This document shows, in pieces, positions 8,173 through 17,150 of a stretch of DNA of 64,000 nt. The DNA comes from Verrucomicrobiota bacterium (lineage in GTDB: Bacteria; Verrucomicrobiota; Verrucomicrobiia; Opitutales; Opitutaceae). The DNA lies in assembly GCA_023428905.1 (NCBI GenBank), contig JAEYWP010000025.1:1-64000 (forward strand), read 5' to 3'. The notes below the pieces were generated by a model. The model worked only from the letters and a program-made list of their open reading frames with translations, had not been told where the DNA came from and ran no database searches. How positions within the stretch are numbered: the stretch's first letter is position 1; each line of letters starts with the position of its first letter. Position numbers and translations under genes: made by a program.

Positions 8173-9530
8173 GCCGCTGCTGGATGAGCCCTGTCCCTTC
8201 CCCCCGTTTTCTCTGGGCCGTGCTTGCCGTCACTCTCGTGTTGGTGGTGGCGGGTCCGCTTCCGCAGCTACGCCCCGTCGGCGGCCTGCTGCTGCTGGCG
8301 GTGGCGCTGGTCGCGCTGGCGGACCTGGCGTTTGGACGCACGGGCGGGGCGCGCGGGCTGACGGTGGCAGCACCGCCGGTGGTTCGTTTTGCCAAGGATC
8401 GGGAAGGGGGGGTGGAGCTTGTTTTCAACCGCGGCGGAGAAACGGAACCTCCCGCCCAACGCGTCCGTTTCGCCTTGGCGCTTCCGGCCGGCTTCCAATC
8501 GGCCCAGGAGGAGATGCAGGTCTCGCTTCCCGAGGGCGCGCTGCTCGCACGGGTGGTGTGGCGGGCCAAGCCCGCGGAGCGCGGCCGCTACGGCGCGGTG
8601 GTCGCGTGCCTCGAGACCGTCTCGCGCCTCGGTTTCTGGGAGCTGAGGTTTCGGCAGCCATTGGCGACAGAGCTCCGGGTGTATCCCAATTTATTCTCCG
8701 AGCGCAGGGCGCTGGCCGCCCTTTTCCTCCAGCGCGGGCAGCACGGTGCGAAATTGCAGCGCACGGTGGGCCGTGGGCGGGAGTTCGAAAAACTGCGCGA
8801 CTATCTGCCAGGTGACGGTTTCGACGAGATCCACTGGAAAGCGACGGGGAAGCGCGGCCGTCCCATCACCAAGGTGTTCCAGGCTGAGCGTACACAGGAG
8901 ATTTATGTGGTGATCGATCGGTCGCGCCTGAGCGCACGACGCGTCGTCCACCGCGGAGTTGCCCAAACGGCTCTCGAGCGCGCCCTCACCGCGTCGTTGG
9001 TCTTGCTCCTCGCCGCCGAGCAGAATGGCGACCGGTTCGGGCTGGTCGTGTATGACGATCGGGTAAGGGTCTTTCTCAAGGCAGGACATGGGGACACGCA
9101 TTATGGCGCGTGTCGCGAGGCAATCCTGGGCCTGCAGCCAAATCCGGTCGTGCCCGACATGCCCGAGATCGTCCGGCACCTGCGCACGCACCTCCGGCAG
9201 CGCGCCCTGCTGGTTTTCCTGACGGATCTGACGGACCCGGTGCTGGCGGAGGACTTCGCCCGGCACGCGCCGCTGCTTGCGCGGCAGCATCTTGTCCTGG
9301 TGAACCAACTCCGTGCGCCCGGCATCGCCCCCCTGTTTCGCGGCGAGCCGGTCGCGGACGCCGGAGAGATCCACCGCCGCCTGGCGGGGCATACCCGCTG
9401 GAGCGAGCTTCAGGCGCTCATCCGCACCCTGCGACCGCGAGGAATCATCGCGACCCTGCTGGAGGACGAGACCCTCGCCGCGGACCTGGTGGCGCAGTAC
9501 CTTCGGGTGAAGCAGCGTCAGCTTCTCTAG
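8169..9530 (+). CDS. DUF58 domain protein (MoxR partner)
   Basis: DUF58 protein, 453 residues from a TTG at 8169 that overlaps the MoxR stop, or 448 residues from the ATG at 8184. I list the TTG because 4-base overlaps are the rule in this operon. Two membrane segments lie at the N-terminus (FLWAVLAVTLVLVVAG and LLLLAVALVALADLAF). The DUF58 signature GREFEKLRDYLPGDGFDEIH lies around residue 200, followed by WKATGKRGRP. The rest looks like a degenerate VWA fold (IYVVIDRSRLSAR; LLVFLTDLTDP). DUF58 proteins are the usual partner of MoxR ATPases. Confidence 0.9.
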   Translation: MSRCWMSPVPSPRFLWAVLAVTLVLVVAGPLPQLRPVGGLLLLAVALVALADLAFGRTGGARGLTVAAPPVVRFAKDREGGVELVFNRGGETEPPAQRVRFALALPAGFQSAQEEMQVSLPEGALLARVVWRAKPAERGRYGAVVACLETVSRLGFWELRFRQPLATELRVYPNLFSERRALAALFLQRGQHGAKLQRTVGRGREFEKLRDYLPGDGFDEIHWKATGKRGRPITKVFQAERTQEIYVVIDRSRLSARRVVHRGVAQTALERALTASLVLLLAAEQNGDRFGLVVYDDRVRVFLKAGHGDTHYGACREAILGLQPNPVVPDMPEIVRHLRTHLRQRALLVFLTDLTDPVLAEDFARHAPLLARQHLVLVNQLRAPGIAPLFRGEPVADAGEIHRRLAGHTRWSELQALIRTLRPRGIIATLLEDETLAADLVAQYLRVKQRQLL

Positions 9531-9533
9531 GCC

Positions 9534-10532
9534 ATGATCGTCAACCTGGACTCCTTTATCGAAGCGGAGCGGCGGTCCTGGGATGCGCTGGAGCACATCC
9601 TGGAACGCCTGGCGCGAGATCCCTGGCGGCAGCTGACGGTGGCCGAGGCCTGCGACTTCGAACGTCTCTACCAACGTGCGTCCGCGGACCTGGCGCGCCT
9701 CTCCGGTTTCGCCGCGGAGGCGGAGACCCGTCGCTACCTGGAGGGGCTGGTTGCACGGGCGTACGCGGAAATCCACGGCGCGCGCGCAGAGACGCGCCGG
9801 TTCCGCCTCCTCGCGTGGATCCGGCACACGTTTCCCGCCACCTTCCGCCGGCACCTCAGGGCGTTTTGGCTCGCAGCCGGGCTGATGTTCGCCGGCGCGA
9901 TGTTCGGTGGTCTGGCCCTGGGCTTTGATCCGGCGGCGAAAGGCGTCCTGATGCCCTTTTCCCACCTGCAGGAGCACCCGGCGGAACGCGTCGCACGCGA
10001 GGAGCTGCGAAAGGGGGACCACCTTCGCGACGGCAAGGCGCAGTTTTCCGGCATGCTGATGACCCACAACACCCGCGTCAGCCTCACTGCGATGGCGCTG
10101 GGCATGAGTTGGGGCGTGGGCACCGTGATTCTTCTATTCTACAATGGCGTAGGTTTGGGAGCGGTGGTGGTCGATTACGTGGCGGCCGGGCAGACGTCTT
10201 TCCTGCTCGGGTGGCTCCTGCCGCATGGCGCGGTGGAGTTGCCCGCCATTGTGCTCGGTGGGCAGGCGGGTTTTGTCCTCGCGTCGGCGCTGATCGGCCG
10301 GGGCAGCCGTCAGACCCTGCGGGTGCGCCTGCGCAGCGTCGGACCTGACGTGGTCACCCTGTGTTTTGGCACGGCGCTGCTCCTTGTCTGGGCCGGAGGG
10401 GTGGAGGCATTTCTTTCACAGTACCATGAGCCGGTGTTGCCGTACGGGGCGAAGATCAGCTTTGGGCTGGTGGAGGGACTTGCGCTGGCGTGGTACCTCG
10501 CGCGGTCGGGCCGGCGGGAGGGCGGTTCATGA
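9534..10532 (+). CDS. SpoIIM-like (stage II sporulation M family) membrane protein
   Basis: 332-residue SpoIIM/DUF95-type membrane protein. The N-terminal soluble part (residues 1-105) is helical (MIVNLDSFIEAERRSWDALE). Several membrane segments follow, including FWLAAGLMFAGAMFGGLALGF, a segment around MALGMSWGVGTVILLFYNGV, and a Gly-rich stretch LLPHGAVELPAIVLGGQAGF that is characteristic of the family. In non-sporulating bacteria these genes sit beside RDD and MoxR/DUF58 genes, as here, and their job is unknown. It starts 3 bases after the DUF58 stop and overlaps the RDD gene by 4 bases. Confidence 0.9.
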   Translation: MIVNLDSFIEAERRSWDALEHILERLARDPWRQLTVAEACDFERLYQRASADLARLSGFAAEAETRRYLEGLVARAYAEIHGARAETRRFRLLAWIRHTFPATFRRHLRAFWLAAGLMFAGAMFGGLALGFDPAAKGVLMPFSHLQEHPAERVAREELRKGDHLRDGKAQFSGMLMTHNTRVSLTAMALGMSWGVGTVILLFYNGVGLGAVVVDYVAAGQTSFLLGWLLPHGAVELPAIVLGGQAGFVLASALIGRGSRQTLRVRLRSVGPDVVTLCFGTALLLVWAGGVEAFLSQYHEPVLPYGAKISFGLVEGLALAWYLARSGRREGGS

Positions 10533-11302
10533 CGGCAGTCGACCGGGTCCAGACCCTGCGGGTGCGCACCCCGGAGGGCGTGTCCTTCTCCTTCCGTCTG
10601 GCCAGTCCTGCGCTCCGCGTGGTGGCGCTTGCGATTGATGCTGCGGTGGTGGCGACGGCCTGGTCGGTGCTCTCGGTGGCGATTGGGCTGCTCGGGTTGG
10701 TTTCGCGGGACCTCGCCGGCGGCCTGGCGATGGTGGGTTATTTTGTGCTGTCGCAGGGTTATCGGATGGTCGCGGAGTGGCGGTGGCGCGGGCAGACCGT
10801 CGGAAAACGGGTGCTGCGCCTGCGCGTGGTGGATGAGCGCGGGCACCGGCTGACGTTCAGCCAGGTCGCGCTCAGGAACCTCCTGCGTTTTGTGGATGCG
10901 TTGCCCGGCGCCTATCTGGTGGGCGGGGCGGCGGCGGTCCTGAATCGGCGCAGCCAGCGGCTGGGGGATCTCGCGGCGGGCACGCTTGTGATTTGGGAAC
11001 CGGTGGAGCCGGCGCCGGATTTTTCCGTCTTTGCATGGGGGAAATACAACTCCCTGCGCGGGCACCCGCCGTTGGTGGCTCGGCTGCGGCAGGCGATTTC
11101 TCCGGCTGAGGCCCAGGTGGCCTGGCAAGCGTTGGTGCGGAGGGACCGCTTGGAGGCGGGGGCGCGGGTGGCGTTGTTCGCTCAACTGGCGGCGCACATC
11201 CAGCGCGTAAGCCCCCTGCCGGCCGAGGTGACCGAGGGGCTGAGCGACGAGCAGGTGGTTCGAAACGTGGTGGAAGTCCTGTTTGTGTCGCGCCGGATCT
11301 GA
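10529..11302 (+). CDS. RDD family membrane protein
   Basis: 257-residue RDD protein that closes the operon. The family motif near the N-terminus is LRVVALAIDAAVVATAWSVL, and a second motif comes at WRWRGQTVGKRVLRLRVVDE. After the membrane domain there is a cytoplasmic C-terminal tail of about 90 residues. The ATG at 10529 overlaps the SpoIIM-like stop; an in-frame start at 10490 would lie inside the upstream gene and lacks family similarity. This is the second RDD protein in the operon. No terminator hairpin is obvious in the 120 bases before the sigma factor gene. Confidence 0.88.
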   Translation: MTAVDRVQTLRVRTPEGVSFSFRLASPALRVVALAIDAAVVATAWSVLSVAIGLLGLVSRDLAGGLAMVGYFVLSQGYRMVAEWRWRGQTVGKRVLRLRVVDERGHRLTFSQVALRNLLRFVDALPGAYLVGGAAAVLNRRSQRLGDLAAGTLVIWEPVEPAPDFSVFAWGKYNSLRGHPPLVARLRQAISPAEAQVAWQALVRRDRLEAGARVALFAQLAAHIQRVSPLPAEVTEGLSDEQVVRNVVEVLFVSRRI

Positions 11303-11423
11303 CGGTCCCCCGTGAAAGCACTCCCCCCGATGCCTGCGGGCTGGTGCCGGCGCCATTTTGGCCGATATTGTAAGAAACTCTCGGGTGAAACGTATCACAG
11401 ACAAGGTCCCTTCCCACTACCCC

Positions 11424-11948
11424 ATGAATCGGGCTGACCCTCATGTTGAACCGGCAGAGTTCGTGCAGGCGGCGGTGGCGGAGTACCAACTTCCGCTCAC
11501 GCGTTACGCCACGCGGCTGGTGGGAGATCAGGACCGCGCTCGCGATGTTGTTCAAGATACGTTTCTTAAGCTCATGTCCCAGACGCCGGAGACCCTCAAC
11601 GGGCATTTGGCGGAATGGCTCTTCACGGTCTGCCGCCACCGTGCCCTGGACATCCTGCGCAAGGAAGGGCGGATGAAGCGTTTTGAGGAGGGTCAGGCCG
11701 AGCGCGTGACCGCCGATGAACCTCGTGTGAACCGTGCCATGGAAGCTGCTGAAATCCAGGAAACCGTCCTTCGGCTGATTGATCGGCTCCCGCCGAATCA
11801 GCAGGAAGTCATCCGTCTGAAATTTCAAAACGGATTTAGCTACAAAGAGATAAGTCGCATCACAGCCCTGTCCGTCAGCAATGTCGGCGTGTTGATCCAC
11901 CATGCCGTGCAGCGGCTGCGGGCCGAAGTCGCCGCCCAGCGGCTCTAA
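11424..11948 (+). CDS. ECF (RpoE-type) RNA polymerase sigma factor
   Basis: 174-residue ECF sigma factor. Region 2 reads YATRLVGDQDRARDVVQDTF followed by WLFTVCRHRALDILRKEG. Region 4 has the helix-turn-helix LIDRLPPNQQEVIRLKFQNG and YKEISRITALSVSNVGVLIH. I chose the ATG at 11424; an in-frame TTG at 11358 would add 22 residues without family similarity. The gene lies 15 bases upstream of the VWA protein whose N-terminus looks like an anti-sigma domain, so the two are probably a sigma/anti-sigma pair under one promoter. Target promoters are unknown. Confidence 0.93.
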   Translation: MNRADPHVEPAEFVQAAVAEYQLPLTRYATRLVGDQDRARDVVQDTFLKLMSQTPETLNGHLAEWLFTVCRHRALDILRKEGRMKRFEEGQAERVTADEPRVNRAMEAAEIQETVLRLIDRLPPNQQEVIRLKFQNGFSYKEISRITALSVSNVGVLIHHAVQRLRAEVAAQRL

Positions 11949-11963
11949 GCCAGAGAGAAGCCA

Positions 11964-14171
11964 ATGAACCCGAAGACCCTGTCTCCCGAGGACCCGAAAC
12001 TGACCGCCTACGCGTTGGGTGAACTCGACGCGGACGAATGTGCGGCGGTGGCGGCGGCCATCCGCAACGATCCGGCCGCCCAGGCCGCGGTGGAGCAAAT
12101 TCGTGCCCTTTCTTCTCAACTCGAGGAGGCGCTCGCCAACGAGCCGATCGAGCCCGCCACTCTCTCCGTCGATGCAGCGGCGTCATTGAGTCAGCCGCCG
12201 GCCAAAGTGGTCGCGTTCCCCTATTATTGGGTAAGTGGTCTGGCCGCCGCCTGTTTCGCCGCGTTGCTGATCCTGCGGCCCACCCCCGCGGAGACAGCTC
12301 GCGACGCCGTGGCGCAGGCACCCGTGCCGGTCAAGACAACCGCGCCCGCGGTGGTCGCCCCTCAGCCGCGGTTGGCGGAGCCGGCCTTGGCTGCGGATAT
12401 CGCGAAGGCCCGGCGCCTGCCTTCGGACAGCCTCCCTGAGATTAATCCCGCTCCTGCGCAGGCGGACGGCTTGCAGTTGGGGCGCAGCGTGGCGTCCCAC
12501 ACCTCCGGAGCGCCCGTCGCCACGGATTCCGATCCTGCGGGCATGGTGCGCGAACCGCTCCTCGGCTCGCCCGAGCCGCGGTCCCGTGTGGCGGACTCCC
12601 GTGAGGGGGAGAAGTCATTTGATGGCCTCACGAGCGCCATCCTCACCGATTCGCGGGCTGACTCGATGGCCCGTCGCAATGCGGCCTACAGCCCGTCCTT
12701 GGACTTTGCCCAAAACCGCCCGGTCGAGGCCCCGATGGTCTATAACGGGGCGATCGCGCCTAGCCCGACGTCCCGCGGTTTCCTGCGCGTCGCCGGTTAC
12801 CCGCTCTCCGACGTCGGTCTCACGGTCGGTACGGCCAGCTACGGCAACGTGCGCCGGTTTCTCCAAAGCGGCCGTCTGCCGCCGCCCGATGCCGTGCGTA
12901 TCGAGGAGATGCTGAATCACTTTGCCTACCGGCTCCCTGCCACGCGCGTGGACGGGCCGGTGGCTGCTTCGGTGGAGGTGGCTGCCGCACCGTGGAACCC
13001 GTCTCACCGCCTCGTGAGGATTGGGGTGCGTGGCCAGGAGATCGACCGCGCGATGACCGCCGCGGCCAACCTGGTGTTTGTCGTGGACGTGTCGGGCTCG
13101 ATGGGAAGCCCCTCGCGCCTGCCGCTGGTCAAGGAGTCGCTTCGCGCCACGGTGGAAACCCTCCGGCGCGGTGATCGGATCGCAATCGTGAGTTACGCTG
13201 GCACCAACGCCGTGGTGTTGCCGCCGACCGACGTGGCACGCAGCGACGAAATTCTGCGCGCGATCGACGCTCTGGAGGCGGGCGGCGCGGTGGACGGTGC
13301 CCCTGGCATCAAGAAGGCGTTTGCCGTCGCCCAAGCCGGCTTTGTCCAGGGTGGAAACAACCGCGTGATCCTTTGCACCGACGGCGACTTCGCCCTCGGT
13401 GGGAACGAGCGGGACACCTTCCACCTGATTGAGGAAAAGGCCCGTGCCGGCGTTTCGCTGGCGGTGCTCGGCTTCGGCCTGGACAGCTCCCACAGCGGGC
13501 TGCTCGAGAAGATGGCCAACCGCGGCCAGGGCATCTGCAATTATGTCGACACGCGGGCCGAGGCGGAGCGCCTGCTCGTCGCGCAAACCAGCCGCGCCCT
13601 GGTGGCGGTGGCAAACAACGTGAAGCTGCAGGTGGAGTTTAATCCCGAGGTGGCCAAGTCGTATCGATTGATCGGCTACGAAGACGGAGTCGCGCGCAAG
13701 GTGGCCGCGAAGGACGGCCCGGCTGCGGGCGACGCTTTGACCGCCGGACATGTCATCACCGCGCTTTACGAAGTGGTTCCTGTGGGTGCGCCGGATACGG
13801 CGGTGGACACCGATCCGCTACGCTACGCGTCGGACGACCTCCGCGGAGAGCGGCTCGGGGACCCGCGCAACCGCGAGCTCCTGACCCTGAAGGTGCGGTA
13901 TGAGCTGCCGACGGTGGACGTGGGCCGCAAGGTCGAGATCCCCCTGGTGGATCCCGGCACGGACTTTTCAGCGGCGAGCAAGGACTTCAAGTTTGCCGCC
14001 GCGGTGGCCGGCTTCGGCATGCTCCTCAAGGAGTCGCCGCACAAGGGCACCGCCACCTACGACAAGGTTCTGGCCTGGGCCCAGGAATCGGAGGACGAGG
14101 AAGACACGTCCGGAAGCCGCACGGAGTTCATCGACCTGGTCAAGAAGGCCAAGAACGCCGCAGTGGAGTGA
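11964..14171 (+). CDS. YfbK-type VWA protein with anti-sigma-like N-terminus
   Basis: 735-residue protein. Residues 1-60 (LTAYALGELDADECAAVAAA) match the cytoplasmic anti-sigma-like domain common in Verrucomicrobia and Planctomycetes; there is no HxxxCxxC zinc motif. One membrane segment follows at about residues 88-105 (YYWVSGLAAACFAALLIL), then a low-complexity linker. The YfbK-type N domain (YGNVRRFLQSGRLPPPDAVR) and a VWA domain come next, with an intact MIDAS at about residue 374 (VVDVSGSMGS). A DUF3520-like C-terminal region completes it. Predicted topology puts the VWA outside and the anti-sigma part inside. The preceding gene is its likely sigma factor. A GAGAGAAG ribosome site precedes the ATG. 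Confidence 0.88.
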   Translation: MNPKTLSPEDPKLTAYALGELDADECAAVAAAIRNDPAAQAAVEQIRALSSQLEEALANEPIEPATLSVDAAASLSQPPAKVVAFPYYWVSGLAAACFAALLILRPTPAETARDAVAQAPVPVKTTAPAVVAPQPRLAEPALAADIAKARRLPSDSLPEINPAPAQADGLQLGRSVASHTSGAPVATDSDPAGMVREPLLGSPEPRSRVADSREGEKSFDGLTSAILTDSRADSMARRNAAYSPSLDFAQNRPVEAPMVYNGAIAPSPTSRGFLRVAGYPLSDVGLTVGTASYGNVRRFLQSGRLPPPDAVRIEEMLNHFAYRLPATRVDGPVAASVEVAAAPWNPSHRLVRIGVRGQEIDRAMTAAANLVFVVDVSGSMGSPSRLPLVKESLRATVETLRRGDRIAIVSYAGTNAVVLPPTDVARSDEILRAIDALEAGGAVDGAPGIKKAFAVAQAGFVQGGNNRVILCTDGDFALGGNERDTFHLIEEKARAGVSLAVLGFGLDSSHSGLLEKMANRGQGICNYVDTRAEAERLLVAQTSRALVAVANNVKLQVEFNPEVAKSYRLIGYEDGVARKVAAKDGPAAGDALTAGHVITALYEVVPVGAPDTAVDTDPLRYASDDLRGERLGDPRNRELLTLKVRYELPTVDVGRKVEIPLVDPGTDFSAASKDFKFAAAVAGFGMLLKESPHKGTATYDKVLAWAQESEDEEDTSGSRTEFIDLVKKAKNAAVE

Positions 14172-14536
14172 ACGCGGAGAAATTCGTCGGTCGTGATTTT
14201 TGATTCGTGATTTTGCAGGCGGCAGGAGACGCGTCGCCTTCGCGCCAACACGTCGCTGATCGCCCGAGTTCGCATGTAGGCGGGGTGCCCCACCTCGCGG
14301 GGCTCGGCTTTGCCGAAGCGGAGCAGGCGTAAGGTCGCGAATGCGGGGTGGGGGCACCCGCCTACAACAATCCGCTGCGCTCCGATTTTGATCGGGCGTC
14401 AGCCCGCAGCCCGCGCCGGCGGGATCCCCAATCCCCAATCCCCAATCCCCAATCCCCAATCGCGCATCACGGATCACGAATGCGGAGTCGGGAATCACGC
14501 ATCCCAAAGCGTGAATCGCGAATCTCGAATTAAAGA
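14172..14536. repeat. Intergenic repeat region with inverted and 7-bp tandem repeats
   Basis: This 365-base gap between convergent genes holds no credible gene. It contains five tandem copies of the 7-mer ATCCCCA at 14424-14458. An imperfect inverted repeat has arms at 14276-14291 (GTAGGCGGGGTGCCCC) and 14351-14365 (GGGGCACCCGCCTAC), and the match extends a few bases on the inner side. An outer pair of complementary words, ATTCGTGAT at 14203-14211 and ATCACGAAT at 14473-14481, flanks the whole. The region may act as a bidirectional transcription end or be a dispersed palindromic element. Confidence 0.65.
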
Positions 14537-16984
14537 TCACCCCCGCCGTCTGCGGCGGTACTCCCAGACGGCGACGAGGAAGGCGCCCAGGCCGAAGAGA
14601 ACGTAGGTGCCCGGCTCGGGCACGGGCGTGAAATTGATCATCAGGTGATTGCCGGACCGGCTGACAAAAAACGCTCCGCCATCGGTGCCGTTGAGAAAAT
14701 GGCTGGTGTCAAAGCTAAAGGCCGCGGCATCGAACCCGGCAAAGGTGTCTGCGGTGGCGAAGGTCCAGCTGTAGGTCAGGCTGGTATCGAAGCCGCTGAG
14801 GAGTCCGGCTTCGCCTCCCGGCGTAAGTGAATACAGGCGCAGGATGAACGGGTCGGCGCTCGACGCGGTGAGGGAAAGAACGGCGGGGATTGCACCCGGA
14901 CTCGAGGTTGGGAGGAGAATCTGGTCCCAGCCCCCGCTGGTCAGGCTCTGGATATCGAAATCGAGGACGCCGCCGCCACCGAGGGTCAGGCCGCTATTGA
15001 AGCGCATCGAACCGACCTGAAGGACGCCGCCCGGGGCCAGTTGGGCTCCACCGCTGACGATGATGCCGCCGGGAGTCAGAAACGTGCCCGAGCCGCTCAG
15101 CCGCGCCCCATACGCCAGGGAGAGCTGGTTTGAGAAATCGATGTTGGGGGCCACCTCGAGGGTGGCCCGGCTGGAGACGGCGACGCCGCCCGTGCCCAGC
15201 GCTGCATCGCTGGACACCCGCAGGGTGCCCCCGCGGACCTGGGTGCCGCCCGTGTAGTTGTTATTGCCCGACAGCTCGACCACACCGCCCTGCGGATCGA
15301 AACTGTTGAACTGTCCAACGACGACGCCGGGGATGGCGTTGCTGAGGCGTGAGCGAACGATGAGGTGGCCGCCCTTGACCGCGGTCAGGTACAAGGCGTC
15401 ACCCACGGTGGGTGTGATCGAACCGGTCAGCACCACCTTGCTGCTGGTGCCCAGGTAATAAGGGTCCGTGCGGCTGCCCCCGACCGACAGGTCGATGGCA
15501 TCGGAGACGGTGCGCGGAGCAGCGCGATTGACGGAATCGAGCCCGAGAATGGCGTCAGGGCTGGCGATCCGATTCACCCGCCCAAGGAAGGCGGCGGGTG
15601 TGAGGTTGGCGCGCTCGGTGTAACCGACGTAGGCCGGTCCGGTGAGGTTGAGCTGTGAGTGGGACGGCAGGGTGTTCCGGCGGTCGAGCACCAGCACGGA
15701 ATAAAGCACGTTGGTGGCGCCCTGGTAGGTGTTGTTGCCCTGGAGAACCAAAGTGAGGGGCTGGCCGAACGGCGAACGGACCTCGAGGTCCTGACCGCGT
15801 GCGGTGAGATTGCCCTCGACCGTGAGGGTACCACCCCCGCCGCCAAAGACGTAGTCCGAACCCTGGGCGACCCTGAGCTCGCCGGCGAGGATGGCGGATG
15901 TGCGCGAACCCACGCTCGTCAGCTGAGTGAGTTGCGAGACATCGAGGTTCTCCGTCACCCGGTTCGTCCCGCTGGCGAGGGCGTTGGTATCCAAACCGAG
16001 GATGCCGAGGAAGGTCGCTGGATCGAGCCGGTCGACCAGGTTTCGCTGGAGTTCCGACTCAAAGCCCGCGCCCACATAACCCAGGGGAGAAGCACTGATT
16101 CGACCGGAGGCGGGCACCGCGCGGGAAGATCCAAAAACAAGGGCCCCATTTTCCACCGTGGTACCGCCGGTGTAGCGGCTGGCGCCGTTGAGGAAGACGG
16201 TGGAAAGGCCGGTCACGGTCAGCCGGCGGGAGGCGCCGGCCTCCGCGATGTCGCCGGTGAAGACCACCGAGCCGACCGCGTTGGCTTCAATGCGGGAGGA
16301 CTGGTTGAGCGTCACCGGTCCGGTGAAGACCGCTTCCGTCGTCGCCGTCCCGGTGATACGGACCGGGCCGTCGACCACCACCGGATTGAGGACCCAGGCC
16401 AGGTCCGGCGTGGCAAAGGCGAGTGTGCCGCCGGTCAGCCGCAGCGTCCCGAGCCCGAGGTTGACGGCGGGTCCCACGTGGAGCGTGCCGCTCGCGTGCG
16501 TGAGGCCGCCGGTCCACAGGTTCAGCCCGAAGAGTTTTAGATCACCGTCTCCGGCTTTTTGCAGGGAGCCCGTCCCATAGATCGTGCCGTCGATCCGCAC
16601 TGCGCCGCCGTCGAGGTCGAAGGTTTGGGATCTCGCGAGGTGAAGTGCGATCTCCGATCCGAAGGAAACAGGGCCCGTGCCGGTCGTGCTCACCACCCCG
16701 TTTTGCAGGGTGAGCGTGACGCCCGAGGTCGCGTCGAAGCGGTAGGCGGAACCGGCGTCGAACCGGAGCTGGGCCACGTTGAGGGATTGGGAAAGGGTGA
16801 CGGGACCGGCGCCCGCGTTGCCAAAGACGACCACGGCGCTCCCATCATTGGGCGGCACCGCACCGCCTTCCCAGTTGGACGGGTTCGAATACGCAGCATC
16901 GCCCGCGGCGCCGTTCCACGTGAAGGTGGCAGCCGCAGCCCAGGGGGCCACGAGGGCAATGACGAAAAAGCGCAGACAGCGCAT
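14537..16984 (-). CDS. Autotransporter-associated beta-strand repeat protein with PEP-CTERM anchor
   Basis: 815-residue secreted protein. It has a signal peptide (FFVIALVAPWAAAATFTW) and starts the mature region with FTWNGAAGDAAYSNPSNWEG. Several Gly-rich beta-strand repeats follow (YTGGTTVENGALVFG, YTGGTQVRGGTLRVSSDAALG type), building a long beta-helix. The C-terminus is a PEP-CTERM sorting signal: VPEPGTYVLFGLG, a short hydrophobic helix and a final Arg cluster (YRRRRRG). By family knowledge such proteins are exported and processed by an exosortase system, then displayed or incorporated in extracellular matrix. No exosortase gene is in this window. The ligand is unknown. Confidence 0.9.
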   Translation of the reverse strand: MRCLRFFVIALVAPWAAAATFTWNGAAGDAAYSNPSNWEGGAVPPNDGSAVVVFGNAGAGPVTLSQSLNVAQLRFDAGSAYRFDATSGVTLTLQNGVVSTTGTGPVSFGSEIALHLARSQTFDLDGGAVRIDGTIYGTGSLQKAGDGDLKLFGLNLWTGGLTHASGTLHVGPAVNLGLGTLRLTGGTLAFATPDLAWVLNPVVVDGPVRITGTATTEAVFTGPVTLNQSSRIEANAVGSVVFTGDIAEAGASRRLTVTGLSTVFLNGASRYTGGTTVENGALVFGSSRAVPASGRISASPLGYVGAGFESELQRNLVDRLDPATFLGILGLDTNALASGTNRVTENLDVSQLTQLTSVGSRTSAILAGELRVAQGSDYVFGGGGGTLTVEGNLTARGQDLEVRSPFGQPLTLVLQGNNTYQGATNVLYSVLVLDRRNTLPSHSQLNLTGPAYVGYTERANLTPAAFLGRVNRIASPDAILGLDSVNRAAPRTVSDAIDLSVGGSRTDPYYLGTSSKVVLTGSITPTVGDALYLTAVKGGHLIVRSRLSNAIPGVVVGQFNSFDPQGGVVELSGNNNYTGGTQVRGGTLRVSSDAALGTGGVAVSSRATLEVAPNIDFSNQLSLAYGARLSGSGTFLTPGGIIVSGGAQLAPGGVLQVGSMRFNSGLTLGGGGVLDFDIQSLTSGGWDQILLPTSSPGAIPAVLSLTASSADPFILRLYSLTPGGEAGLLSGFDTSLTYSWTFATADTFAGFDAAAFSFDTSHFLNGTDGGAFFVSRSGNHLMINFTPVPEPGTYVLFGLGAFLVAVWEYRRRRRG

Positions 16985-17111
16985 ACTAGGGACTTAGCCT
17001 TACCTGCTAGGGAGTTGCAAGCTGCCAGCCCGTAAGGTCAGGCCTATTCAGACCGATTTTACCGAACAGGTTTCGCGCCGTATCGAAGGCGAGCGTGGCT
17101 GCACGCGCAGG

Positions 17112-17150
17112 CAAAAAGAAAGCCCGGCTCCGCCCACGCGGAACCGGGCT
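17112..17150 (-). terminator. Rho-independent terminator on the minus strand
   Basis: On the minus strand the arms AGCCCGGTTCCGC and GCGGAGCCGGGCT flank a GTGG loop and are followed by TTCTTTTTG. The 13-bp stem contains one G-U pair. It would end transcripts entering from the tesA-like gene, or from the RNA candidate above, before the PEP-CTERM gene. Confidence 0.7.
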
